In this document: in pieces, positions 28,844 to 38,459 of the stretch
How the letters are laid out: the number at the start of each line of letters is the position of its first letter
How positions within the stretch are numbered: the stretch's first letter is position 1
From: an uncultured Actinomycetes bacterium
GTDB taxonomy: Bacteria; Actinomycetota; Acidimicrobiia; Acidimicrobiales; RAAP-2
Length of the DNA stretch: 64,000 nucleotides
Assembly (NCBI GenBank): GCA_903860915.1
Contig: CAIOSJ010000021.1
Coordinates: 62,001-126,000, forward strand
Direction of reading: 5' to 3'
The notes under the pieces: model-generated
What the model was told of the DNA's origin: nothing
The model's input: only the letters and a program-made list of their open reading frames with translations
Databases searched by the model: none
Position numbers and translations under genes: made by a program

Positions 28844-28888
28844 GTAGGTATCGTGCCATATTCGTCGTCAGTGTGGTGACCTGTAACA

Positions 28889-30529
28889 ATGTCTTCTATG
28901 CCAAGCGAACAAAAGGGTTCGGAAAACGTCAGCAGAGGTGCGGAGTTTCGTGGCCGGCGAGCGGCACACAACTCACTTCTTGTCCTCCTGGGTAATCTCG
29001 TCATCCTGATCGTGGCCTTAGTGACCACGCCGGTCACCCTGAACCGAATCGGTATCATCGAATTTGGCGTGTGGGCCTTTGCCAATACGACAATTTCCTA
29101 CATCACCATCCTCGACCCTGGCTTCGGAGGGATGATAAGTCGTTACGGCGCTCGCGGTCGCGTCACCGGAGACCAGTATCTAGCGGCTCGAATATGCAGC
29201 CTCGGAACGATGGTTTGGTGCGGCTTTGGTGCTCTTTTTTCTCCAGTTCTGATACTCCTCACCCCAATCCTCGTCGGACATCTGGGCCTCCACACCGCCT
29301 TGCGAACTCCCGTGACCCACTTTATTTATTGGTCCTACGCGCTCGTCTTTCTCGGCTCCGCGGGCTCCTATGTCTCGTCGCACCTCAATGCCGTTGGCGA
29401 TCAGTGGATTGCAACCATTATCGATGTCGTCAGTCGTCTAGTTTTCGGCACAGTACTGATAATCTTGCTATCACGGGGATGGCGTTTATCCGCGATCGTC
29501 GTTGCGACCTCAGTGCAGTTTTTTCTTGCCTACACGGCGTCTTTTATTGTGGTCACACTCAGGGTTGGTTGGCCCTACGCCTCGATCCGCCACATCGAAT
29601 CTCAGGTCTGGCGAGAAGTACGAAATTTCAGTGGCTGGCTACAGCTCGGGAGTATTCTAGAAATGCTCACCTACGAGACCGACCCCATTGTCATCGGAAC
29701 TCTGGTCGGTCCGAGATCTACCGGGCTTTGGTCAATCTCTCAACGCCTGGCTCGTCAAATAACTTATTTTGCCTACATACCTCAAGGAACAATTCTGCCT
29801 GCGCTCTCCGCGGCCTACGCGGCCAACGAATCCCCAAGTGAGATCCGCCGCTTCTATCGACGCGCGAATCAATTCGTGGTTCTTACGGGCGCCTTTCTCG
29901 GAGGGGTTATTCTGGCTTTCGGACCAATTCTTCTTCAATCATGGTTGGGCACGACACGTTATTTCGACGCAGGAATGGCTACCGTATTGGTAGCCCTTGC
30001 CCTGATGGCGGGCCTGCCCCGACCCGTTACGGCGGCGACGATATTCGCAATGGGCAGGGTCGGCTACGGCGTGCGAGCCCAAGCACTCGCCTTCGTAGTG
30101 AACTTGATCCTCACAATTAGTCTCGTTCACCCCTACGGCCTCACTGGAGTTCTCGTCGGCACATTGGTCGCCAAGATCACCGCGACAGCGTACCTCCTCA
30201 TTCGCTTTTCTAAGTTGCTGGAGTCAGGGTTTCATGCCCTTATCGGAGTCTGGCTATGGCCTCTCATCGGGGTCACGGCTTTCTCAGCGATCGTCGGTCG
30301 CATCGGCATGAACCTCTGGCCGCTCGCTCACCAGACTCGCTTGGAGGCGTTGACAGAATTTGGACTCCTTGGTGCATGCTACGCAGTCATTTTTCTCGTG
30401 CTACTGCGCCAAGTTAACTATTTTTCCAGAGAGGATCTCTTGTGGGTACGCTCTGCGCTGCCCTCGGTTGTAGGCCGTTTTCTTGGTGTTCGAGTTATCA
30501 ATTTTCTATCGCATACTGCCGGTTCGTGA
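28889..30529 (+). CDS. polysaccharide flippase (Wzx/MATE-like membrane transporter)
   Basis: 546 residues, hydrophobic throughout with about 12-14 membrane segments. The N-terminal block ARRAAHNSLLVLLGNLVILIVALVTTPVTLNRIGIIEFGVWAF matches the polysaccharide biosynthesis protein family that flips lipid-linked repeat units outward. The first ATG (28889) is used; a second ATG 9 bases on is equally possible. Its stop overlaps the GTG of the GT2 gene by four bases (GTGA). Confidence 0.88.
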   Translation: MSSMPSEQKGSENVSRGAEFRGRRAAHNSLLVLLGNLVILIVALVTTPVTLNRIGIIEFGVWAFANTTISYITILDPGFGGMISRYGARGRVTGDQYLAARICSLGTMVWCGFGALFSPVLILLTPILVGHLGLHTALRTPVTHFIYWSYALVFLGSAGSYVSSHLNAVGDQWIATIIDVVSRLVFGTVLIILLSRGWRLSAIVVATSVQFFLAYTASFIVVTLRVGWPYASIRHIESQVWREVRNFSGWLQLGSILEMLTYETDPIVIGTLVGPRSTGLWSISQRLARQITYFAYIPQGTILPALSAAYAANESPSEIRRFYRRANQFVVLTGAFLGGVILAFGPILLQSWLGTTRYFDAGMATVLVALALMAGLPRPVTAATIFAMGRVGYGVRAQALAFVVNLILTISLVHPYGLTGVLVGTLVAKITATAYLLIRFSKLLESGFHALIGVWLWPLIGVTAFSAIVGRIGMNLWPLAHQTRLEALTEFGLLGACYAVIFLVLLRQVNYFSREDLLWVRSALPSVVGRFLGVRVINFLSHTAGS

Positions 30530-31437
30530 AAATCTCACTCATCATTCCTTCATATCAGCGACCGGATTCGCTACTAGTTTGCCTCGGCTCCGCGCAGAGT
30601 CAGAGCCGAGCCTTCAATGAAATTATCGTGGCTCTACGCGATAGCGATTTGAAAAGTCGGGATGCTCTAGGGAAAGTTTCGGGCGTTCGAATCGTCCTCG
30701 TTCACGAGCCGGGAGTGCTGGCGGCCATGAGCGCTGCGTTACGCACGAGCGTGGGCGACATTGTGGCATTCACCGACGACGACGCAATTCTTAGCCCAAC
30801 ACACGCTGAGACACTCGAGCGGGAGTTTTCCTCTGATCGTCGCCTGAGCGGTTTCGGTGGTCGAGACTGCATTTTTGATAATGGCGTCCCGCGGGAAACA
30901 TCCCTGACCTTCGACGTAGGTCGTCGTACGATCTACGGTCGCATCATAGGAAATCACCACCGAGGTGCTGGTGCCATTCGCGAAGTTTCCTCGCTCAAGG
31001 GCGTCAACGCGGCCTACCGGCGGAGCACGTTCGCCCTGCCTCGTGGTCTCATGGGAGAGGGCGCTCAACCACATTTTGAAATAGCGATTGCTACGCGAAT
31101 AGCCGACATCGGCGGCGTTCTTAAGTACGACCCCCACTTCACCGTCGAACACCACGTCGCTCTGCGAACCTCCGGGGCCATGCGCAGTGCAACGACACCA
31201 CGTGATGTTGAAATATCGGCATTCAATCTCCAACGATCACTAGCTCGGGGTTATCAATTCAGGAGAATGTTGTACGTCCTTCTGGTCGGGGACCGAGAAT
31301 CTCCAGGCATCAGTCGAGTGCTCCTTGCCCTGTTTCGCCTAGAGCGATCGGTCGTCACTTCGATGATTCCGGCGTGGAGGGGTACTTGGCGTGCGCTACG
31401 AGTTAGTTCCGAACCTCTTCAATTTGAAACTTTCTAA
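30526..31437 (+). CDS. GT2 glycosyltransferase
   Basis: 303 residues from a GTG overlapping the flippase stop. It is a GT-A fold family 2 enzyme: KISLIIPSYQRPDSLLVCLGSAQSQSRAFNEIIVALRD and the metal-binding IVAFTDDDAILSP, then a core with VSSLKGVNAAYRRSTFALP. The C-terminus has a short hydrophobic stretch (RMLYVLLVGD). A longer upstream start at 30442 would lie inside the flippase and adds nothing family-like. The last 42 bases overlap the tail of the opposing fusion gene. Confidence 0.88.
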   Translation: MKISLIIPSYQRPDSLLVCLGSAQSQSRAFNEIIVALRDSDLKSRDALGKVSGVRIVLVHEPGVLAAMSAALRTSVGDIVAFTDDDAILSPTHAETLEREFSSDRRLSGFGGRDCIFDNGVPRETSLTFDVGRRTIYGRIIGNHHRGAGAIREVSSLKGVNAAYRRSTFALPRGLMGEGAQPHFEIAIATRIADIGGVLKYDPHFTVEHHVALRTSGAMRSATTPRDVEISAFNLQRSLARGYQFRRMLYVLLVGDRESPGISRVLLALFRLERSVVTSMIPAWRGTWRALRVSSEPLQFETF

Positions 31438-33519
31438 AACGAGCTGAGCGGCTCGCTCCCAGTCATCAGCAATCTTCTGGGGCGAAAAATGGAGCAGTGC
31501 TACGGCACGGCAGTCAATCGCTAAAGCCTGGCGCTCCTCGAGAGATAGTTTTAGAAACGAAGCCAGGTTTTCCTCTATGGCTGCCACATCGCCCGGGGCA
31601 ACCACGCGACACACATTCGATGGAAGGCCCTCAGCCGCTCCGACCTCTCTCGTAACTATCACGGGGGTCCCTACCGCCAGAGCTTCGGCCACCGTGAGAC
31701 CAAAGGGTTCGTAGCGTGACATCTGCAGGACTGCTGTTGCTCCGGCCATCGCGTCGACCACCTCACTGCGGGGACGATGTCCCTCGATATGCAAACGAGG
31801 GGATCTACACTCACGTAGCAGACGTCCATAATCGCTCCATAAGCTGGGTGATCCGAATACCGAAATGGGTGGTCCTTCGGGATATCTTTCGGCCAGCGAC
31901 ACCACATCCTCAAGTCCTTTTCGGACCGCGATACGGCCAACGGAAACCACAGATTCTGAGAACGTTTGGGAAATTTTGTATTCCGACACGTCGATACAAT
32001 TTGGCACCACAAATATTTTGTTTTCTGGAACCCCATAATCCTCGCTGATGTGATGAGCGAAAACTCGACTCAGGGCAAAAATGGCGGTAACCCGTTGAGC
32101 GTCTCTGGCTTGGCGTCGTGCGCGTGCCCTTAGCCACAGCGAAACCAAACGCCGACGCACGATTCCGTCGTCAGAAAAATTCCGTGCGCCCTTTGCCACC
32201 AACCAGCGCAGCTCCCCCTGGGCGTGAACACTGGGCTGAGAAATCACCGGAATTGGCAGGTGTCGGGGAATGCCAAAAGATTCAAAGGTTGAAAACTGGT
32301 AGACCACGTCGTAGGGGGAAGCTCGGTGCAGACCAGCAAGACGTCGCGCAAGCCGCCTACGATGAACTGCCGTGAACACCTGACTTGAGGCCATCTTGGT
32401 GAGACGGCTGCGCGAATACCACTTCATAAAACGAAAACCAGATTGCTCTAGGACGTAGGTGAGGCCCTCGTGCTCCCCTAGCGCTGTTGGCTCGGCATCC
32501 TCGACGGAAGCGACAACGAAGCAGTCCACTCCGTGGCCTCGTTCGAGCAATTCACGCAAAATTAAGCCCGCAACGCCAGGGGCACCCCCGGCTGTTGGAT
32601 CAGGCGAAGGTCCGACGTAGGCAATACGGAGTCCGTCCACCCTTAGTCCCGGCACCGCGCGAATATCCCTCTCTCGCACTGACGACCAACGACGAATCGT
32701 CACGATCAAAATCCATGACAACTGGCCCCCAGCGAGAAAAAACCACCGCAGCGTACGCAAGGGACTACTCCACGCTTTGGCCTGAACGCCTATGGACATC
32801 CACCGACGAATACCCCCAATCAGAGGGGACCATCGAATACCGTATTTTGTAGCCCTGCGTTCTGGATATCGTGACATCAAGAGCCAGTCATCTACAGCCA
32901 GTCGTCCTCGCTTTACCCACGTGCGATATCGAAACGGCCGACCCGGATGCGTCACTTTCATTTCTCGACAAAAACCGACGGGTCCCTCATGAGAAATTAT
33001 CCGCCACGCCAGATCTCGATCTTCGTGCGCAGCGTGTGGAAGCAGTCGATCAAAACCCCCAACCGCCAAGAGGGCCACGCGCCGATAGGCAACATTGCAG
33101 GTCAAGAAACTACCGCCGTCGTGATCTTCTACCGAATGTTCGTACAGCGGATCGTAGGTTGGCGACGATGTTTCTCCGGTCACACCCGCTTCGCCCGGGT
33201 GAGCCTCGAGATAAGCGAGACCCGCAGCCAACCAACCACGATCAACAATCACGTCGTCGTCGGTAAAAAACACGACGTCTCCCGTCGCAACGCCGATTCC
33301 TCTATTTCTCGCGCGCGCTGGACCCACACCTTCGCAACGGACGAGGCGGGCACCTGCCAACTCACTGCTCACGTAGGCCGGAGTCGAACCGTCATCCACC
33401 ACAATTATTTCGACCTCGACGTCATCCGGTACTTCCTGCAGCCGTAACGCATCGAGAAGTTGCAGGAGAAGTTCGCGGCGATTTTTCGAGGCCACCACAA
33501 TTGAAACCATCTGTGTCAT
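31396..33519 (-). CDS. bifunctional GT2-GT4 glycosyltransferase fusion
   Basis: One 707-residue frame holding two enzymes. Residues 1 to about 230 form a GT2 domain (MVSIVVASKNRRELLLQLLDAL; VVFFTDDDVIVDRGW; GGFDRLLPHAAHEDRDLAWRI). A hydrophobic stretch (SSPLRTLRWFFLAGGQLSWILIVTI, about 255-285) may touch the membrane. From about residue 300 a GT4 domain begins (LRIAYVGPSPDPTAGGAPGVAGLILRELLERGH), with VVSVGRIAVRKGLEDVVSLAERY and SRYEPFGLTVAEALAVGTPVIVTREVGAAEGLP. The fusion suggests that two sugars are added in sequence. The ATG overlaps the upstream stop (ATGA). It is the last gene of a four-gene coupled set. Confidence 0.88.
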   Translation of the reverse strand: MTQMVSIVVASKNRRELLLQLLDALRLQEVPDDVEVEIIVVDDGSTPAYVSSELAGARLVRCEGVGPARARNRGIGVATGDVVFFTDDDVIVDRGWLAAGLAYLEAHPGEAGVTGETSSPTYDPLYEHSVEDHDGGSFLTCNVAYRRVALLAVGGFDRLLPHAAHEDRDLAWRIISHEGPVGFCREMKVTHPGRPFRYRTWVKRGRLAVDDWLLMSRYPERRATKYGIRWSPLIGGIRRWMSIGVQAKAWSSPLRTLRWFFLAGGQLSWILIVTIRRWSSVRERDIRAVPGLRVDGLRIAYVGPSPDPTAGGAPGVAGLILRELLERGHGVDCFVVASVEDAEPTALGEHEGLTYVLEQSGFRFMKWYSRSRLTKMASSQVFTAVHRRRLARRLAGLHRASPYDVVYQFSTFESFGIPRHLPIPVISQPSVHAQGELRWLVAKGARNFSDDGIVRRRLVSLWLRARARRQARDAQRVTAIFALSRVFAHHISEDYGVPENKIFVVPNCIDVSEYKISQTFSESVVSVGRIAVRKGLEDVVSLAERYPEGPPISVFGSPSLWSDYGRLLRECRSPRLHIEGHRPRSEVVDAMAGATAVLQMSRYEPFGLTVAEALAVGTPVIVTREVGAAEGLPSNVCRVVAPGDVAAIEENLASFLKLSLEERQALAIDCRAVALLHFSPQKIADDWERAAQLVLESFKLKRFGTNS

Positions 33520-35738
33520 CGCAGGATTTCCAGGTATTCATCAACCAAACGTTGAGCAATCGCTTCAGCGTCGAACGCGTGCGCATCACGGCGTCCCCGA
33601 TCAGACCGTCGGGTCATTTCACCAACATCAGTCATCGCTAAACGCCACTGGTCAACCAATCCTTGAAGGTCGCGCGGGGGGTATACGAAGCCATTGATTT
33701 GGTCAGACACAAATTCGCTCACTCCACCCTCGTGAGGAACGATAACCGTTCGACCAGCGGCCATAGCCTCCGTGATGACATTGCCGAAGGGTTCAGGCGA
33801 CTGTGAGGCCAATAACACAACATCCATGTCCTCAAGGAATTGAGGTACGTTTTCTACGAAACCATGAAATAGCACTCGATCGCCAACACCTTCGCTGCGT
33901 GCGAGTTCAATGAGTGAGGAAGCGTACTCGTCTTCACCAAAGAGCGCCTCGCCAGCGATATGGAGCACGACTCCCTCATCATTGAGTTCAGCGAGTGCCC
34001 GTATCGCAAAGTCTTGCCCCTTCCACGGAGCCAACCTTCCAATAAGTGCGGCGTGGCTCGTACTCTCCCGTTCACGAGGAGCTACCGCAAAGAACTCCGG
34101 GCCCACCGGGCTCGGAAGGACCACGAAGTTACGACTCACCAATTGACCGGTGTGCCGAGAATTCGCAATCACCAAATCGGATCGAAGGCGAACGAGCACT
34201 CGCAAGGCCCAGACAACTGGTCGCCGAAGATAGGGCGGTGCCCACGTGTCACGAATATGAGTAACAACCCGAAAAGGACTTGCGAAGGAAACCAGCAACC
34301 CGACTACCAAGGCCTTCAGAGAATTTGTGTGCACAATCACGGCTTTACGACGATGGAGGACTACGCGCAGCCGACAGGCGTGTCGACCAGTCTTTACCAA
34401 AGTGGTGAAAAATCCGTCCGCTATTAAATTGCCACGGCGAGCGGTCGCGACGCCGGGGTCGAGAATTAAAACTTCCGCGGAAATTCCTAATTCATCAAGA
34501 CGCTCGAGTAGAGGCCCCTGCGAAAACACAATGACGTGCGGTGAGAAATCTGCTTGCGGAAACTTATCGAGCATCCTGGAAAGCGCCAACTCGCCGCCAC
34601 TTAGTTGTGCTGTGTGATCTAAAAAAACTACCTGTCGTGGCGGATCACGTCGGGGAGCATCGTAGAGGGACTGATGCCACTGCGCGACCGATGACCACGA
34701 AAATTTAGCACTCTCATTGTGAGCAGCTACTCGAGCTTCAATGTTGTGCACGAAATCATCAACGCCATTTCTCCACTGGGTTGCGTCGTCAACATCAATG
34801 CAGACTGCGCCCACCAGACCTCGAACGGCGTCGACTAAACCATCACATTTCGCGGCAATCACTGGCGTACCGCAGGCCAAACTTTCAAGAACGACCAGAC
34901 CGTAGCCCTCGTGAAAACGTGATGGCACCACGACAACGTCGGCCGCCGTGAGCCAGTTATCTCGCGATTCATCATCCAGCGAACCGACCAACGAGACAAA
35001 CCCCGAGAAACCATTTTCTTGGATACAGCGGTCTAGTTCGGGTCGTTGGGGCCCGTCTCCGACAATAACCAAGCGTTCATTTCCACGACGCCACTGGGCG
35101 AAATTTAAGACGAATTCGAGCAAGCCCATACGAGCCACGAGCCGACGAACTGTGACGAGCAGAACTTCTTCCGGTTCAATCCCCAACTGGAGCCTCAGTT
35201 GGCTACGATCACGCTCAACTGGAGGCCGAACGCCCGGTGCCCTAACGACAATTCTCGATGGCGCCACGGCGTACTTTTGTATCGCCACTCGGCGAAAAGA
35301 ATTTGACAAAACTACGACCACGTCAGCACGCCTTAGTACGAAACCTTCTAGCCGCGATTTCAAAAATACTGATATCCGACCATCGCCATTAACTGCACTC
35401 TCTTGCGCCCAGGGTCCTTGAAAGTGCACGACGACTTTCCGACCTCGACAATCTCCTTTCAGAATCGCCCACGCGGCGTAGGCCGCGAAGTGGACGTCAA
35501 TAACCTTGGCCCCAGACTGCCGTATGGCCTTCGCGACAAGCCTCAGACGACCGTGCAATTTTGAATTGACGGGAATGATTATTTCGCCCGCACTCTCGTC
35601 AGCGGCCATCCACACCACACTTGACTGGGTGCCTTCGTCACCGAGAAACTGGCGCAAGGCGGCCAAATAGTTATTGAGGCCGCCTCTACGGTGTCGCGGC
35701 GCCTCTAGACCAATAAACAAGACTTCGCTACGAGTCAT
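33516..35738 (-). CDS. bifunctional GT4-GT4 glycosyltransferase fusion
   Basis: 740 residues from the ATG at 35738, chosen because it overlaps the upstream stop (ATGA). Two GT4 units follow one another. The first (about 1-375) has VLFIGLEAPRHRRGGLNNYLAALRQFL, LLVTVRRLVARMGLLEFV and RFHEGYGLVVLESLACGTPVIAA. The second (about 380-740) has VVFLDHTAQLSGGELALSRML, AALIGRLAPWKGQDFAIRALAEL and SPEPFGNVITEAMAAGRTVIVPHEGGV. Both keep the E-rich donor motif, so both may be active. With the GT2-GT4 neighbour this makes two double enzymes in a row. Confidence 0.88.
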   Translation of the reverse strand: MTRSEVLFIGLEAPRHRRGGLNNYLAALRQFLGDEGTQSSVVWMAADESAGEIIIPVNSKLHGRLRLVAKAIRQSGAKVIDVHFAAYAAWAILKGDCRGRKVVVHFQGPWAQESAVNGDGRISVFLKSRLEGFVLRRADVVVVLSNSFRRVAIQKYAVAPSRIVVRAPGVRPPVERDRSQLRLQLGIEPEEVLLVTVRRLVARMGLLEFVLNFAQWRRGNERLVIVGDGPQRPELDRCIQENGFSGFVSLVGSLDDESRDNWLTAADVVVVPSRFHEGYGLVVLESLACGTPVIAAKCDGLVDAVRGLVGAVCIDVDDATQWRNGVDDFVHNIEARVAAHNESAKFSWSSVAQWHQSLYDAPRRDPPRQVVFLDHTAQLSGGELALSRMLDKFPQADFSPHVIVFSQGPLLERLDELGISAEVLILDPGVATARRGNLIADGFFTTLVKTGRHACRLRVVLHRRKAVIVHTNSLKALVVGLLVSFASPFRVVTHIRDTWAPPYLRRPVVWALRVLVRLRSDLVIANSRHTGQLVSRNFVVLPSPVGPEFFAVAPRERESTSHAALIGRLAPWKGQDFAIRALAELNDEGVVLHIAGEALFGEDEYASSLIELARSEGVGDRVLFHGFVENVPQFLEDMDVVLLASQSPEPFGNVITEAMAAGRTVIVPHEGGVSEFVSDQINGFVYPPRDLQGLVDQWRLAMTDVGEMTRRSDRGRRDAHAFDAEAIAQRLVDEYLEILR

Positions 35739-36829
35739 GACATCATCTCGCCATAGAGCTCGAGGTAAGCCTGCGCCATCTTGTCGGCCCCCCACGACAG
35801 CGCTCGCTCCTGCCCCACTCGGCTCAATTGGTACACCAGTTCACGATTCGAGCTCAACTCGTTGATCGTGGCCGCCATTGCTCCGGGCTGACGCTCGACC
35901 ACACGACCGCCATCATCACCTCCGGCGATCTCAGCCACCACGCCTATGCGATAGCCGACGACGCACATTCCGGCAAGCGCAGCTTCGACCAAAAAGAGTC
36001 CGAAGGACTCATACTTCCCCAATGCCAGAATGACATCATGATTCTTATAGACAGGGCGCAGATCGCTGCAAAACCCCAGAAAATCAACTTGATTCTTAAC
36101 TCCTAAGCGACCAGCCAACAGCCGATATTCATCAATGTCACCGCGGCCGGCGATAGAAAGCGTTACGTCAGGCGTCTCCACCAACATTTCAAGGGCTTCA
36201 CGAACGCCCTTGAGGGCAAAGTCACTCGTAACCATCAGAAGCCGAAGTGGTCCAGCACTACTACGAACGGATCTATCTATCCAGAAGTTGACGTCCACGC
36301 CATTGCCGATCACCACTGGTACCACGTCGGCGTAGTTCTCAGTTATTTCGTTAAGTACCTGTCGTGAAACTGCGACTACTTGCGGAGTGACTCGTGATCG
36401 CAGGAAGTGTCCCTCGAGGGCGAGTCCCAAAACTCGAGAGATACGTGCGTTCACTGCCCTCCAACGCGGCATGGAACCTCGCTCACGCCAGCCAGCGGCG
36501 GCGTGACAGAGATGTACCGTTGCCAAATCGACTGACGCACACGACAAAAAGCCACAGGAGTGAATGAGATACCCATCGCGCCGACAGGCTCGGACAATTT
36601 TACGACTCCGCCAAGCAAAAAGAGTGATACGAAGGAAAGCCGGCCTATCAGGCAAGCGAACACGCCGTATTTGAACCGAAGGGTCCACCGGGCTTGCGCC
36701 ATCCCCCGTCACGACGAAGAAATCAACCTGTGAACTCAGACATTCGAGAAGAATTCTGCCCTGACGTTCCATGCCTCCTCCATTTTCATCTATGGAGTGA
36801 GCGAAATACGCGACTCGTGGCTTCGTCAC
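35735..36829 (-). CDS. GT4 glycosyltransferase
   Basis: 364 residues from a GTG at 36829 that overlaps the polymerase stop by four bases (GTGA). It opens VAYFAHSIDENGGGMERQGRILLECLSSQVDFFVVTGDG, contains VVIGNGVDVNFWI, LRLLMVTSDFALKGVREALEML and the donor motif KYESFGLFLVEAALAGMCVVGYRIGVVAEIAGG. Cytoplasmic enzyme of the polysaccharide assembly line; sugar and linkage unknown. Confidence 0.88.
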   Translation of the reverse strand: MTKPRVAYFAHSIDENGGGMERQGRILLECLSSQVDFFVVTGDGASPVDPSVQIRRVRLPDRPAFLRITLFAWRSRKIVRACRRDGYLIHSCGFLSCASVDLATVHLCHAAAGWRERGSMPRWRAVNARISRVLGLALEGHFLRSRVTPQVVAVSRQVLNEITENYADVVPVVIGNGVDVNFWIDRSVRSSAGPLRLLMVTSDFALKGVREALEMLVETPDVTLSIAGRGDIDEYRLLAGRLGVKNQVDFLGFCSDLRPVYKNHDVILALGKYESFGLFLVEAALAGMCVVGYRIGVVAEIAGGDDGGRVVERQPGAMAATINELSSNRELVYQLSRVGQERALSWGADKMAQAYLELYGEMMS

Positions 36830-38424
36830 AATGCCGCAGACGAGCGGCGTGGTTCGCCTGGACGTCGCCACTCGAAAGACTGGCTCGCCCGCGCCAAGGT
36901 ATTTTCACCCGTCGAGACAGCACTTTGGCCCGCCAATTTGTCGGTGAAACCAAGGAAAAGCCACACAAGCCAACACACCGAGTAGAGGTCTCCATTGGTC
37001 CACTGAAACAGAGTGGCCGAAACCAGACCTATGACAAACAAGCCGAGGGCGTCCTTGCGTTCGCGAGCCAGACGATAGGCGCTCGAGAGTACATTTCGCA
37101 GCATCATGAGATAAATGATGATTCCCGACACCCCAAAAGCAATGCCCATATTTCCAGGATCGAACTCCGTGCCATGAAGCGTGTTGTTGGAAGTGTATTT
37201 ACTTGAGGCTAGGTTGACTGACCCCGAGCCGTGTCCCAGTGGATGCGTAAACCCCTGGACTATCCCTTTGCGTGTGGCTGCCAAGTGTCCCGGTAGTGAC
37301 GAGTTGGCACCCGTGGGGTCGGTAATTCCGCTCAGTTGGTGCGACGCCGCCACCGAGCCGGCTGACGAGGAGCTAGTTGCAGTATTGCCTCCTCCTCCGC
37401 CTCCGAAAGATCCGGCGAAGACAATCAGGACCATAACCGCGCCAATACCCGCCAAACCGACAAAGAGCGGTCGAAGGCCTCGCCGGGAGGCGCCCATGAC
37501 CCCGAGCGCGAGGACCGCTAAAAAGAGGGACGTTCGCTGAGACTCGTAAAAAAGGGCAACAGAAATGATCACAATCGCCGCCACGTGAAGAGGGAGAAAG
37601 ATTCGAGTTCTGCTTCCTAACAGCGCGACCCAAGCGACCAGCGCTACCGCCATGAATACGGCATATTCCTGAGCGCTGGAAAATGTTGAGAACGGCCGAA
37701 TGACCCCGCTACCTAAATTCAGCGCTCCGTAACCCTTCGTGGCAATCCAATTTAGGTCCCACGTAGGAAAACCGTGAAACTGCTGATAGAGCCCGTATGC
37801 TGCCGCGAACAGTCCCATGTAGGCAACAGTCCATACGAGACGCAGAATCAATCCCTCTTCGCCAAAATATCGCCCTAACCAAAATGCCAAACTTGGAATC
37901 ATGATGAACAGAAGGCCTCCGACGCCAGTCATCAGTGAGTGCTGAGCGGGATTAAAGGCTTCTAAGAGACAGACCACGTTGAACGCGAAAACTGTTCTAG
38001 CGAGCTTGGAGAAATTTAATCCAAATTTTGGCTTCGACGCCACCAGTAACCAAAGAATAAGGAGGGCTAGAGGACCGACAATAATTACGGGATCCCCCGA
38101 AAAAGCGACGTTACCTCCGCCCGCAGTTAGCCGGCGCAAAAGGCCAACCATCACTAACCAAATGGGCAGAAGCATCACCATCGCCTCTGAATTTTGCCAC
38201 GACATGGCTATCACCACCGGCAAAACGAGCGCCACGAAGAGTAGGTGCGAACCCGAGAACAACGAAAGGGTGACCGATCCCAGAACGACCGCAGCGATAT
38301 AGCCGAGCGAGACTGTTCCCCGCTGTGCAAAAGTCAATGGTTTCACAACCGCCACCGGCGTCGTTGTCGACCAATTGCTCACGAACTCTATTCTGTCATG
38401 AGTACTCTCACTTGTGTGGTGCAT
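36826..38424 (-). CDS. O-antigen ligase/polymerase-like membrane protein (Wzy candidate)
   Basis: 532 residues from the ATG at 38424; a longer reading to 38544 would enter the divergent kinase gene. At least ten membrane segments are visible, with the large external loop near residues 300-400. That loop has a Gly/Ser stretch (SFGGGGGGNTATSSSSAGS) and then GHLAATRKGIVQGFTHPLGHGSGSVNLASS, the type of loop seen in Wzy/WaaL proteins. It would polymerise repeat units on the outer face. It begins a coupled minus-strand operon with three glycosyltransferases, divergent from the tyrosine kinase gene 35 bases away. Confidence 0.83.
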   Translation of the reverse strand: MHHTSESTHDRIEFVSNWSTTTPVAVVKPLTFAQRGTVSLGYIAAVVLGSVTLSLFSGSHLLFVALVLPVVIAMSWQNSEAMVMLLPIWLVMVGLLRRLTAGGGNVAFSGDPVIIVGPLALLILWLLVASKPKFGLNFSKLARTVFAFNVVCLLEAFNPAQHSLMTGVGGLLFIMIPSLAFWLGRYFGEEGLILRLVWTVAYMGLFAAAYGLYQQFHGFPTWDLNWIATKGYGALNLGSGVIRPFSTFSSAQEYAVFMAVALVAWVALLGSRTRIFLPLHVAAIVIISVALFYESQRTSLFLAVLALGVMGASRRGLRPLFVGLAGIGAVMVLIVFAGSFGGGGGGNTATSSSSAGSVAASHQLSGITDPTGANSSLPGHLAATRKGIVQGFTHPLGHGSGSVNLASSKYTSNNTLHGTEFDPGNMGIAFGVSGIIIYLMMLRNVLSSAYRLARERKDALGLFVIGLVSATLFQWTNGDLYSVCWLVWLFLGFTDKLAGQSAVSTGENTLARASQSFEWRRPGEPRRSSAAL

Positions 38425-38459
38425 CCAAATATCGCCATGCAAATGGGTAGGATGCAGGT

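Noticed and set aside
36694..37206. Plus-strand open frame of 170 codons
   Set aside because: It spans the ends of the polymerase and glycosyltransferase genes in antisense and shows no domain.
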